A stretch of 64,000 bases of DNA from Acanthaster planci (Eukaryota; Echinodermata; Asteroidea; Valvatida; Acanthasteridae), in assembly GCF_001949145.1 (NCBI RefSeq), contig NW_019091404.1, forward strand, positions 2,185,608-2,249,607. The letters run 5' to 3'. The notes below the pieces were generated by a model that did not search any database, was not told where the DNA came from, and saw nothing but the letters and a program-made list of their open reading frames with translations. The translations under genes were made by a program, and so were the position numbers. Shown one piece after another: positions 1 to 11,149 of this stretch; the first letter of the stretch is position 1; each line of letters opens with the position of its first letter.

Positions 1-3000
1 AATTTCAGCAAAGCAGATGACATTTTTATTCAAGCCATTTATAATGGACTATAGCCGATAATTCTTCAGTTGTGATACAACTAAGTCACAGCGGCACTTT
101 GGTGGTCAGGCCGTGTAAATACCCGTCTTTTCTGAGGTGTGCATAATTTCGACTTCATTTTGGATGCTGTCATTTGAAAGTTGCTATTTCGATAAGAACA
201 GAATATCGGTACGTTATAAACGTCATGGTCTTAATTAAAAATGACAATTGTTGCTAACAATGTTGCTGTTAATATTTTGATAGACATTGGACAAAATGTG
301 CACCGAAAGTCTCATGTGAATCTTCCCTTCTGATGGTCTATATTTTTTGATCTGAATAATTCATGTAATGAGGTAAAATCATACACGGCATTTTCCCACC
401 AGTTTGTCATTTCAAAATAATACTTCTCGACAACCACCTTTTTACAGTGCATTTAAAGAAAACTTTTGCAATTGAAAAAAAAATATTTGCAACCCAGCGC
501 TCTTGGGAAATCATGAACCAATGACACTCCAGGTGAAAAGCTGGCGGAATAGGCAGCAAAATCATACAAATTTAAGGATAATCGCAATTCCCCACTTAAA
601 AATCATTGAACCACAGAAATTAAAGTAACTCGTGTAAAATCCATAATCATTCAAAATGTATAGAGTATACTAAGATCAAAATTATATTCTATTAGGCTGA
701 TTACACTTTGAACTTATCTTGGATTAGTGGTGTCAATAAATAAAGAAAAAAATAATCCGTAAACAGATTTTAAAAAAGATACTTTGTAAACCCTGGCTGT
801 AAGCAATACTATCGTCGAGCACTGAACCCAGGATTAATGATTAAAAAATGGAATTTCTTATATTACCGGAAATTAAAACATCACCCACGCTCCAAGACGC
901 GTTGCACGATAGCTGGACGAGAAATTTAGAGATGCACATTGACGTACGCTTGACGCATGCAGACCGAGAGTTTAGACTTCATACCAGTCCCGACAGCAGT
1001 GCAATTTTCGGTTGTCAGATAAACAGTGTAACGTGTAAAATAAATTGCCGAGGGCATTTTCGTCGTACGTGTATTTTACCCTCGCTCGGGAGGCTTTCAT
1101 TGAAGTTGTTATCGCTGACGGCTCCCGTTTATTTTCACTCGCACAAGGCATATGCATACGAGCATTAAACAAAACTGTAAATAGAGTAGCATCAATCACG
1201 TGATGAGTCGCAGACATTTTTTTTTTTTTTGCATGCGCCTGTATATGCAACTAACTTGCTTAATGAATGTTATGGGAAAAAGCCGAAATTTTCCTTGAGA
1301 GCCTGAAAATAATTCCTAGTTCGTTGACGTAAGAAAGCATATTGACATTCAATCCGGCATTTTCAGGCAATTTATCTACAACACGAAAACAGCTTAAATT
1401 TTCTTCCGTAACCTCGAGCAGCAGTGTGTCCAAAATGTGTTCATCCTAACGCTTCATAACCAGGGGTGTTAAAAGCAGTTTGAGGCAAAAAACAGACAAA
1501 CAGAAGCTGACGTTGGCGTCTGCAGCCAACATTTCTGTTTTCGTCTGCTGTGCACTCGAGATCGTAAATTAAAATTAACCAGTGGTACCAGTAGGGGCAT
1601 ATTCAACTAATGCGGCTTCGGGCTCATTCAACATGCTGTTCGGAAGAAAAACTAAATAGCCTTACTGACAGTCTCTACATCCTTGCTTTTATATTCTGGT
1701 GTTGTTTCCATAGGGTTTTAGTGCTAATATTTGATAAATAAATATACCGATTACTTTCTTTCTTATTGTGACTATGAAGTATTCCTTGTTTTCCCCCATC
1801 GGGCCCCTATGAGGAATGAATTTACTCGTAGACACAAAGCAGTGCCAAAAGAGGAATATTTTGAGTCGCACATATGTTTCCCTTTTTGGTTTGTTTGTTT
1901 TATTGTAAACATGAATTACACTTTAGTGTCAAAATACAATGCGTACACAAGTCACGTTACAGGCTCAAATATCTACCAATCACCTCTTAACTGAAATTGA
2001 CTGCATATCTTCTCATAGCGCCTTATACACATAATTAACGTAATTGTACCATTGCCTGGAATGGTGGCTTCAGCCGCTAATTGGCGATTTTGCCCAGACA
2101 TCGTCCCTGAAACACCACCGCCAATACCGCTGCACCGACGCGTTAAGTGAGCGCTGGCAAACCCAGCGTCCTTGAGGCGGAAAATAAAAAATGAGATAAA
2201 ATTTCATCTTAAGGTTGTTTGTTTCAATTGAAGGCGATACACTGCCTGTGCAGTCTTTCTGCCCCTGCAATCAATGTGGCGCCCCGAATCACAAGCCGAG
2301 GGAAAAGGCTGGGTTACAAATGGATTCTGTCTTACAAAACTTCCATGTACAAATATTTACCGAAACATCCAAAAATGAAATCAGATGTGATTATCGTCAG
2401 CGCGTTAAAACTGGTCGTGTTTCCCATCGATGTAAATTCAGGTGAAGTAAATCGCATCGACAAAACCAAGACTATAGTGTGACTTATTTCTTTTCCCACA
2501 CAGCATCGCATTTTGATTTGGACTCAGGATAATATTTGGGCGGAAATGTAAACCTAGGGTTTTATTTTATTGGATCGACTTGAATTGGGTTTGGGTGCCT
2601 TGATTCTGTAGCTTGGCCCCAATAACCATCCCGTAGCGTGACCACGCCCCTACTTGGCTCTGGTACCACATCACTACCTGCTAAATTACCCTTTATAGAA
2701 AACTAGCTCACAGTGTAGTTAATCTTTCGGCGTGACAAAGTCACAATCCCTGTCATGCAGGTACATTTGGCTTGGTATTAATATTTACTCTCCAGAAGGC
2801 AGTGGTGTTTGCAAGGCACTCAATCCTCGACCACACAATTCAGTGTACCGTGACGGACATCACTTTTATATTGTCTATGAATTGAAAGGTGCGTGTTTCA
2901 TCAATGTTACTATAATGATGTCTACACAGAGAGATGTTTACAAGATTTAAGCGTGCCGTTTATCGTTTCATTCATTTGAAGCACATCTTGGTATCCCCTG

Positions 3001-3079
3001 AAAAATTGAGAGAAAGATATTTAGTTCGTGTCATTGCATGCATGTTAATTGCCTTCTCAAAAAATGTCTAAAGACTTAC
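1..3079 (-). other. Putative intron 1 of the SLC7A14-like gene (left-edge part)
   Basis: This sequence follows the splice donor of the exon at 3344-3080 on the minus strand. I looked for the expected next exon, which in this family starts with a CYAEF-like motif, and did not find it. The open frames here (for example around 848-1168 and 2070-2270) show no family resemblance. The next exon therefore probably lies beyond the left edge. Confidence 0.5.
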
Positions 3080-3344
3080 CTGATAAAATAGACGCTAAAG
3101 CTGCAACAATGAAAGACAGAATAACACCTGGCCCGGCCATCTCCCTCGCGACCAGACCTGAGACCACATACATGCCTGTCCCCATGCAGCTCCCCACCCC
3201 AAGGGAGACGAGATCCAGGGTCGACAGACACTTGGACAACTTCCCGGGCACTGAATCGCGGCGGATGTTCATGCCGGAGATGTCAAGGGACTTGACCCGC
3301 ACCAAGCGGCGCACCACGCTGTCCACAGCAGACCGGAAGCCCAT
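3080..3344 (-). CDS. SLC7A14: First coding exon of an SLC7A14-like cationic amino acid transporter (partial gene)
   Basis: This exon encodes the N-terminus of an APC-superfamily SLC7/CAT transporter, an integral membrane protein. The ATG is at 3344-3342, and I see no in-frame ATG upstream. About 88 residues follow: a basic N-terminus, then the family's pre-TM1 motif (KCLSTLDLVSLGVG), the TM1 glycine motif GVGSCMGTG, then GMYVVSGLVA and the EMAGPG turn into TM2 (ILSFIVAALASILSG). From memory this matches vertebrate SLC7A14 better than CAT1-3. SLC7A14 is a lysosomal/intracellular orphan-type member. The exon ends after one base of a Gly codon at donor GTAAGT (3079-3074), so it is phase 1. This is the same position and phase as exon 1 of the neighbouring transporter gene. 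The remaining exons are off the left edge. It lies 7.6 kb downstream of the neighbour's stop codon on the same strand, so it is a separate tandem gene and not an alternative first exon of that gene. Confidence 0.8.
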
Positions 3345-5370
3345 TTTGACGGAAGGCTCTGAGCAATCCCTCGGCTTCACTACGTGTGATGTATGCAAGC
3401 CCGACAGTCGTGAGTCCGGCTCTTAGAGAAAGACGTGCCTATGAACACTTTACGTTATCACTGCAAATGAGATTTCGAAAAGGAGGCGAAAAGTCAATTA
3501 AAACAATAACAATAGTTTATTGTGCGAGAATAAAATCTTGTCACTGATGATATTGCCCTTGTACTTCACACTTGAAAGAGAAGAATATTTCTGCAAGTCA
3601 GATAGGCTCATCAATATATGAAAGCTTTGTGCTATTTTACTGACCATCGAATACACACAGCCGTTTGGCCCTTTGAATGAGAATTTTAAAAATTAAAACC
3701 ACAACTCCCATCATCCCATGAGATGGCTTCCTCGTGATTGGGGAAGAAAACTTAAAACAGCCCAAGCGTCCCTGCACATTTTGGTTGAGCTGACTCTATA
3801 CGCTAAAACCACTATTTTCTTTATGATTTTGAAGAGGTCTACGCCGAGAAGAGAGAATACGGAGAAGAGTAGCATCATTCTGGGCATATCAGTCTTAGAA
3901 GGAACTACTGTTCGAAAGTATGATTGTAATTGCTTGCGTAAAATAGTCTGTTATATTAATTTAAGAACGTCGATGTCTTCGTGCATATTTTTTCAGGGTT
4001 TGTAAGAGAGCATGGTGCATCATTTCAGATACAATTAACAGTTGCCTGTACAGAGGAATTGCAGTTTTTTTCCCGATAATTATCAACATTTTGTCATCAA
4101 AGAAACGTCATTATATTGTTGGATAGTGGGTTTATTTTCCAAGACAGTGTATCTAGCGTCCCTTTAGTTCTGAAATACTAAATAATCGTTTACGGCACAC
4201 CTATCATGCATCCAGCCAAAATAGATCAACTCTGTAGCATCTTCTGACGGAGTTTGAGGCTTCGCCTTAAAATCGATTTGTCTCGCTCGGCAAATATAGG
4301 GCACAGTGGGAATATACAATCGAATACATCGATTATTTGCTGTTCCCTCGGGAATCGACTTCACAAAAATAGCCCCGTCGATTTGCATTGGCTGTGCTTT
4401 GCGAAAGTTGAAGTAATTACAATCCTGCTTGAGACAGGTAATCGAATATTACCGAATCGGTTACGCGTCCAGTAATGTGTCAGCATTACTGAGTCAGCAA
4501 GAAGCTTGTTCAAATTGATGACACGCAGATCACATATCGAGATAACGGTTGCAGACGAAGAATATTTAGGCCTAAAATAAATCAAACTGAATGAGTTTTA
4601 CTCAACGTATCTCAGCGCTGAATTTCAGGGGAAAAAATTACACTGAGATCTTGCAAGTGGAGTTCATGCAAAGATCGACGCGAAGCTTCAAGGGAAGGGG
4701 TGCACATTGGTTCAGTTTTTATATAATGAGAAGAATGAAGACGGGGCCAACTTTAGCAGACATTACTTCGCCATTAACCATACCCTATTCGAGCTCAACG
4801 AATTACACTGAAACACCATTTTCAAAATGGTGGCGAGTGATGCACCAACAGTCTGCTACGCTGCAGATGGACAAAGTTTAGTGGCTGACTTAGCTGATCG
4901 TTTTCAGATTATCCAGTTCGTTTGTTGAGTGCCAGCAGATGGTTGTTGTTGAAAACTCAACGATTTCACATATCTCTCCTGGTTGAAGGCTGGATGTGAA
5001 CCCCGATTGCACTTTCCAAGAACACGGATAACTGATTAAGCCTTACTGAGCAAGACACTTTGTATTAGAAAATAGTAAGTGTGTACTTGAATAGATGGAA
5101 TATTCCAAACAGGTAGACCTTGATACAGGCTTTAGGACGTCCTGTCAACGTTTCAAATTAGTTGCGGTTGACTTGAATGTTTGGGTTGAAAAATTTTTTA
5201 AAAAAGAAATGTGGATATGATATAGTGGCTTCTTCATGTTTTCGAATATTCAGGAAAAAACACTATACAGCGTCTTATCTAACATTTGCCCGAAATAAAG
5301 AGCAAAATTGCAGAATTAAAACGTGTTGGTCTGAAATCAAAATGGACCTTAAACACGCAATTCCCACATT
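3345..5370. other. Intergenic stretch upstream of the SLC7A14-like exon
   Basis: Only short, unrelated open frames are seen. There is no recognisable coding exon, RNA gene or tandem repeat. It presumably includes the 5' UTR and promoter of the SLC7A14-like gene, but I cannot point to a specific element. Confidence 0.4.
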
Positions 5371-5454
5371 ATCAAGGCGACCGAGTGCTTGAGGCGTTGG
5401 TTTTATAAGGTCATGTGGATGGTAGTCCACGTGAGCAAGAACCCCATCCTTGGC
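5371..5454 (+). pseudogene. tRNA-Leu-like relic
   Basis: The sequence keeps the outline of the intact tRNA-Leu that starts 320 bp downstream. It has ATCAAGG/CCTTGGC acceptor arms, a D-arm like GACCGAGTGCTTGAGGC, and a variable-arm piece (GGTAGTCCACGTG). The T-loop GGTTCGAACCC has decayed to GAGCAAGAACCCC, so the B box is lost. The anticodon stem no longer pairs properly. It is most likely a dead duplicate. Confidence 0.6.
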
Positions 5455-5690
5455 CATTTTCTTTTTTAGATTTGGCTCCGGGATTTCTATTTTTAAATTT
5501 TACATTACGCTTGTTCGCTCTAGAATAGATTATGAGAATCTTTATGCCAAGGTGGTTTTTGGTCCAAGTTCTAAAACAGGCCTGAAAATGGTGCTTCTTC
5601 CATTTAACAAATGACAGTTGCAAAAAGGAAGCCGGAGACGTTGATTGAGCTTTTTTCCTTTTCATTAAATCATTAAATTCTTCTACCAGA

Positions 5691-5772
5691 ACCAAGGTGG
5701 CCGAGTGGTTAAGGCGTTGGACTTAAGTTCCAATGGACAGCAGTCCTCGTGGGTTCGAACCCCACCCTTGGT
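5691..5772 (+). tRNA. tRNA-Leu (anticodon TAA)
   Basis: This is a full cloverleaf of 82 nt without an intron. The acceptor stem ACCAAGG pairs with CCTTGGT. The D-arm GCCGAGTGGTTAAGGC contains the A box. The anticodon stem TTGGA/TCCAA encloses the loop CTTAAGT with anticodon TAA. A class II variable arm (GGAC/GTCC) identifies it as Leu, and the T-arm GTGGG-TTCGAAC-CCCAC carries the B box. A run of Ts about 17 bp downstream (near 5790-5800) is a fitting RNA polymerase III terminator. CCA is not encoded, as expected for a nuclear tRNA. Confidence 0.92.
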
Positions 5773-5789
5773 AATCATCATGGTTAGAC

Positions 5790-5800
5790 TTTTTTTTTTT
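5790..5800 (+). terminator. Pol III oligo-T terminator of tRNA-Leu
   Basis: A run of about 11 Ts lies directly downstream of the intact tRNA-Leu gene. Runs of four or more Ts terminate RNA polymerase III. Confidence 0.7.
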
Positions 5801-5924
5801 AATGGACATGAAAAGGTGTAATGTGGTCAGCCCTATACACGCTTGGCGGCTACAAGTTTTGTTTCTACAGTCAATTCTTAAGACAGTTGGGCAAATTATT
5901 TTGCCTGTCGACTATACAAAACAT

Positions 5925-5996
5925 CAACCTGGTTTGGCGTCGGTAAAGCATGGGACTCTTATTCCCAGGGTCGTGGGTTCGAGCCCCACATCAGAC
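5925..5996 (+). pseudogene. tRNA-Lys(CTT)-like relic
   Basis: From the anticodon arm onward it reads like tRNA-Lys(CTT): TGGGA-CTCTTAT-TCCCA, then GGGTC and an intact T-arm (GTGGG-TTCGAGC-CCCAC). The 5' half is degraded: the D-arm is GGTTTGGCGTCGGTAAAGC where TAGCTCAGTCGGTAGAGC is expected. The acceptor ends do not pair. It may be a dead tRNA or a tRNA-derived SINE head. Confidence 0.6.
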
Positions 5997-6087
5997 CACC
6001 ACAAGCATTTTTCATATACAGTTTTTTTTGCGAGTTCAATAACGTTAGAGCAAATCTGTTAAATTAATCTATTTTCCCGAAAACATC

Positions 6088-6160
6088 TTCCCGGTTAGCT
6101 CAGCGGTAGAAGCAAGGGACCCTTAATTCCAGGGTCGTCGGTTAGAGCCCCACATCGGCA
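6088..6160 (+). pseudogene. tRNA-Lys(CTT)-like relic with intact A box
   Basis: This relic is complementary to the previous one. The D-arm GGTTAGCTCAGCGGTAGAAGC is nearly intact. The anticodon stem AGGGA/TTCCA around CCCTTAA has a mismatch, and the T-arm GTCGG-TTAGAGC-CCCAC has lost pairing and the B-box core. A TTTTT follows. It is probably nonfunctional. Confidence 0.6.
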
Positions 6161-7998
6161 TGTTTTTCCCTCACTGGGTCAACCATCTCCAGATACACAA
6201 AACTGTATAAATCATGGCATAGACAAGTGTTGTCCATTCACAAATGGCATGACCCCTCTCCCCACGCTACGGACTGTCAACTGTTCTTGTTCGTATCATA
6301 ACCGACAATGAATCTATCTCTGATATGCTTGACTGCTTTCTTTATTTGCCATTAGGAACTAAAGATAAGAGAGTGCATTCATTGGCACCCCGTCACATCA
6401 CCTGTTTCCTCGCTATCTATGGACGTAAATCTCTCTTTCACTCAACAACAAATCGTTCTTCCTTTTTATCTACACATTATTTTGCACGAAACAAGGGAGA
6501 CAAATATTCTCACTGACCTATATCGGTGCCATTTCCAGGAGATTTCTTCATCAAATCCTTCGTCTTTCCCTGTCAGACTTTCCAAGGTGCGCACTCCCCA
6601 GCGTAAAAATTCCTACAGCTGGTGCACGTAAACGCCTTGCACAATGCAATGGGATGCATGCAAGAAGTGCAAACCTGACCAAAATAAAGAGCATTAGATA
6701 TTCACCATCCTCCCACGAAAAGGAGGAGCCTAGTGGTTTCCCCCTCTTTTTCTCCCCGTGCCTCCGTGCTCCTTCTGTCCACACGCCTAATCATGCAGGG
6801 ATCTCTCCGAATCACAGAGGAACTAAATAGATGAGTCAATATCACTTGTCTTGAATTTCTCCGTTGTCTAAGAGCCCCCGTCACATTCGTTTCGACAAAC
6901 AAAAGGGAAACCCATGATGTTAGATTTGCGATGTGACAATTTCCAAAGGAAGCCCTCAAGGCATCCCAAGGGTTTCTCGGGAGCAAGAATTCAACGGGGA
7001 CCCCTGTCGGCGTTTCATACCGCTGTAGTCAATTACGGCCAGAAAATTATGCACGCGCCTTAACCAGTGTATGATCATCATCATTCTTGTCGACATGAGT
7101 AATGGTCACCAAGGCAACGCGCATGCGTGATGAGACGGGTGATGCCTTGGTTAATTTTGGCTGCCGCTGATGAGGATAAGCTGGATTTTTTTGAGTGTGT
7201 GAACCTCGCACATTAGCCGCTAATACGTTCGTTCCGTTGGTGTGCTGGCTAACATTGCTAAGCACACTGAGGTAAAATCAAAGATGTCTACCAGTGCCGT
7301 CTGTGCATGGTTTGGAGTCGTAATTAAGGTTAACAGAACAAAAGATCTACCCTTAACGGCTGTTTCGTGCTTCTAAATTTCTTTGCTATTTCCCCAATTC
7401 AATACACATCATGTACATGTAATTTTAGTTCTCCAACATGTTTATAAAGAATAAGGACGGCCCTCACATTCAGTTCAATTTTACCCCTTTGCACTATTTA
7501 TAACCACTCAACACAACCACGTAATTTTTTCCTAGTAATGAACCTGATTTCCATTAGACGTCACCATTTTGTGTTCGAGAATCCGAATGGGTTGAAATTT
7601 CCACGTCCCAAAGGAGATTATGGCAGATAATTTATGTTCAATAGTTGCCCCGCCATTTTTCTCCTGCATGGTGCTGAATATAGAATCTTTACGACCCTAT
7701 TTAAATATTCATATATTTTAAATTATTCACATCCAGTCGTCGTTAATAATATGAGTAAGGAGAGGAGATAGCTTGCGGCGCTCGCCCATACATGCGTGAA
7801 TGGGTCCACTTCGAGTAACTAGCACGAACTATGCAATTGCAAACCTTTACTTTCGAAATCCAAGACAGGCGAAATACCAATCAACGGCTGTAGGTTATGG
7901 CATCCTTCAGCTTCCGAATACTGAAAGAAGAAAACGAGTAATGTATCTGAACACGTATCACTCCATGACTGTTTGCGTCGGGCGTTGATACATCTGCA
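6161..7998. other. Intergenic, no feature recognised
   Basis: I find no splice-compatible exon, RNA gene or repeat. The short open frames on both strands have no recognisable motifs. Confidence 0.4.
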
Positions 7999-8358
7999 AA
8001 TAAGCCATTTGCGAGTTAAATTTGAATCAATCTGGTACACTGAGTTCTTTAAATTCACGCAAACATAAAAACTTGAATTCTCCATACTAAAACCACTGTT
8101 GCTTTACCTCGTGATTCGGGGCAAGCTTTTGCTTAGTTACATAAGAGACGCCTTGCAACAATACGCTGTTCTCAGTGGTTAGGAACGGCACAAAGGAACC
8201 AGCCCAGAGATGGTGGTCACTATGTAAAAGCTTACCCCGAATCACGATGCATAGCGACAGTGTTTTCAGTCTGGGGAATTTAAATTGTTACGTTTCTGTG
8301 CAATCGGATAACACAGTGTACCAGATTTTATTCAAATTTAACTCGCAAGTGGCTTATT
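7999..8358. mobile_element. Hairpin MITE, family A, long copy
   Basis: This is a 360-bp inverted-repeat element. The left end AATAAGCCATTTGCGAGTTA is mirrored by the right end (TAACTCGCAAGTGGCTTATT), and the match continues through AAATTTGAAT and GGTACACTG. A second inner inverted pair surrounds CGTGATTCGGGGCAAGCTTTT and AAAAGCTTACCCCGAATCACG. It has no coding capacity. A shorter relative lies at 31378-31599. It is interpreted as a miniature inverted-repeat transposable element; the superfamily is undetermined because no clear target duplication was found. Confidence 0.8.
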
Positions 8359-8804
8359 AGCCCGGTATTCATCATTGGGACTCCATGAGACTCAGCAAGA
8401 AACCACTAATGCAACATGTCATATTCGCTCGAACAAAAAAAAAGACGAGATAATGCCATCGTTTATTTCAAATACGAAAAAATGCCCTTAGCACCTTCCG
8501 AGTAAATTACACAATGCGTGTGCGGCTTAATCTAAAAGAGTACACAATGTGTGAAATCAATTCAGGAAATTTTAAAAACATACACAATGAACACGAAAAT
8601 CAGAAACAAGAGGGCGCTGTTCACTGTGAATGAAAACACAGTATCGACGGAACACGTGGCTGGCTGGAGACCTTTTGCATACTTCAGAAATGATAAACGT
8701 ATTTCACCAGAACGATTTCTACCGAACTAATGTTGAATTATGCATTACTTATAGATTTTTGTACAATATAGAGTGTGATACATGCTAAGGTAGAGTGTAA
8801 AAAG

Positions 8805-8982
8805 TAATATGGGCGATTCACAATAGTGCACCACCAAGAGTTTGCAACGCGTTGGCCGATCATAACGCGCGAAATTTGTCGACCCTTTCTAAACGCGCAT
8901 TGGGTCGACAAATTTTGCGCACTGTGATTGGCCAACACATTGCAAACTCTTGGTGGCGCACTCTTGGGAAACGGCCGTATTA
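8805..8982. mobile_element. GGGCG hairpin MITE, family B, copy 1
   Basis: This is a near-perfect palindrome of about 178 bp. The ends are TAATATGGGCGATTCAC... and ...GGAAACGGCCGTATTA. Both arms carry AAGAGTTTGCAA and a CCAAT-type motif (GTTGGCC.ATCA / TGATTGGCCAAC). The centre holds ACGCGCATTGGGTCGACA. Two more copies are at 45708-45884 and 63446-63618. Open frames crossing it are repeat artefacts. Confidence 0.88.
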
Positions 8983-10958
8983 AGGTTACTTCTTAACAAT
9001 CCCGCAGGAACATAGTTAATTTTGACGTTAGAGTTTTTATTCCAGTCTTTTAATGTTTTTTGGTCCTTTCAAAGTAACTGTGTAATTTTTGTAAGTTTTG
9101 TGTTTTTAGTTGTTTAATCTTCCTGATGAAATAAATAAATAATGAATGAATGTCTGGTATATTTAGAACTTTGTCAGAATGTGTTATACGCCTCAAACAC
9201 TGTCTGTATTTCTCAGTTTTTGTTCCCTTGTCGCACGGTGGCGTTTAGATCAGCATTTTGAAGTCTTTGTTTTCGACCTATTCTCGCGACTTTAAACAAT
9301 GAGCAACGCCCTCTTCATCCAATAATTCAAGAAATACTTATTCAAGAAAATTTTGTCAAATTAAGACGGTAAAAAACTAAGTACGAAAACTGTGATGAAT
9401 TCATACTTACCAAACTGAATTCAACTGTCATTTGGAAGGAAACAACAGCAACAAAACGTTACAAATATAACTGTTTACTGATTTGAAAGGTTTCGTAAAG
9501 ATAAAATTGCTAGTTGACCAACCTCACACTTTTCCCAGCGCTGAATTTATAACAGATATGTCACAGTCGCAACGCGGTGACGTGAGTCACGTGACAATGA
9601 ATTCTTCACGTGCAACACTACATTTCTCCTCAGAAAGAAGTACTACACATAAACATTAAATCTGAAATATTTAACTAATACTGCTGCCAAATATCCGCAA
9701 ATCTATTACAAAATCGTCACATCAAGCAAATAGAAAACTACGAATGAAATTCGAAGGAATGACAAACCAGAACAAATATTTAACGAAAAAAATCAGAATT
9801 CTAAAAACGTTTGTTAGCTCTGGTGGTATACACTAAAACTCAACACAATAAACCTGACAACTAAAAGATAACTGATGAAAAGAGACTTAAGAACCAAGTC
9901 TTAACATTGCAACAATGGTTAACGGCTTTTAGATGGCTTCGATTCGGCTTACTGATTGATCGACTAATCATTAAACCAATCGATCAATCAGTCGATTTCA
10001 GTGCATACAATAATAATATGATCTCACAATTTTCACTTAAGTCGTAGTACATCTTCGTTTGATCCAAATAATATGGTTTTTATATAAAAATGGGTATTTT
10101 GTTCTAAAATTAGGGTAATTAATATTTTTGTATAATTCTTAATACATATAATTTCTCAATAGCTCAAATCTGGCAATAATGTAAAATACATTCTCAAGAA
10201 TATTTTGCAAGTAAGGAAGTGGAGAAGCATTTTGCAATCGTGAACGGAACAAAAGGCATTTGCATGGTACATACGCGACACTTGAAACGCCAGAAATTTC
10301 AAATGACCACATAGCTTGCTACGCGAAACTCCAAACACTTTACCACAACATTTTGTACAAATAACTTCCACACAATATGCCTTTTTAATATTGGTACTGA
10401 TAAACACTTTCTACTTCTTCAACCAATTTTCGAAGAGACTTTTTTTTAGGTTAAATACAAACAACTTGATTCACATTAACAGTCATAAAGGCACAGTTGA
10501 AAATGTGCTCTGATGTACATTAAAACAAAATTCTCAAAATTTCATATAATCATGACTTCTAAATGTTTCTCCGCTTAAACTAAGTGGAAGACCCATGGTG
10601 CATATTATCGTGCGAAAATGAACAACGTGAGTTTCAAATTTGCTAAGTATATTGATGCAAAAGTCAAAAATAAAAAATGCACGAACTCTGGTAACAGAAT
10701 AAAAAGTTTAAATTTTGGAGGAATAAAATCATCAAGCATTGTTTCGTGCAAAACAAAAATGCAAACTCATGTCAAGAACAAACCAACAAAACCAGCATTA
10801 GGGCCTATAAGAGTACATGTATAACAGCAAATTCCAAGCACAAAAAACTTTGGAAGAACATAACTTTAGTGTAAGAACGGAAATGCTCTGGTCAACTTTG
10901 CCCAATTTCCGCCGCTTAAAGAGGACAGTCATCATACAGGCCGATCTCAGCTGTTAGA
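8983..10958. other. 3' flank of the divergent transporter gene
   Basis: This lies downstream of the transporter stop codon on the minus strand and is AT-rich. The part next to 10958 is presumably 3' UTR. I cannot choose a poly(A) signal with confidence. An A/T-rich palindromic patch of GATCGATTGA-like words sits around 9953-9995. Confidence 0.35.
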
Positions 10959-11149
10959 CTAAGGTGTCTCATGAAAATCTTTATACCCAATGTTTTGGCG
11001 CTTCGGCATCTGTCCCTTTACGAATTCCTGGTGCATAGCCTGTTCGGGAATAGACGGCAGAAGAATGCGTTCCTCATCGGGCAGTCGGCAAGAATATCTT
11101 CTCGCCTCCACACTGTGACAAATACCGTAACAGAAGTACACGCACAGAC
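10959..11149 (-). CDS. Divergent transporter, exon 4 (last TM and C-tail)
   Basis: The acceptor is ...CATAG preceded by a pyrimidine-rich run. The exon starts with two bases that complete the Gly codon of exon 3. It encodes LCVYFCYGICHSVEARR, which corresponds to the family's YFGYGIWHS end of the last TM. A hydrophilic tail of about 45 residues follows, ending in TAG at 10961-10959. The frame is open upstream of the acceptor and also reads hydrophobic. The acceptor was chosen by phase and by alignment to the family motif. Confidence 0.8.
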
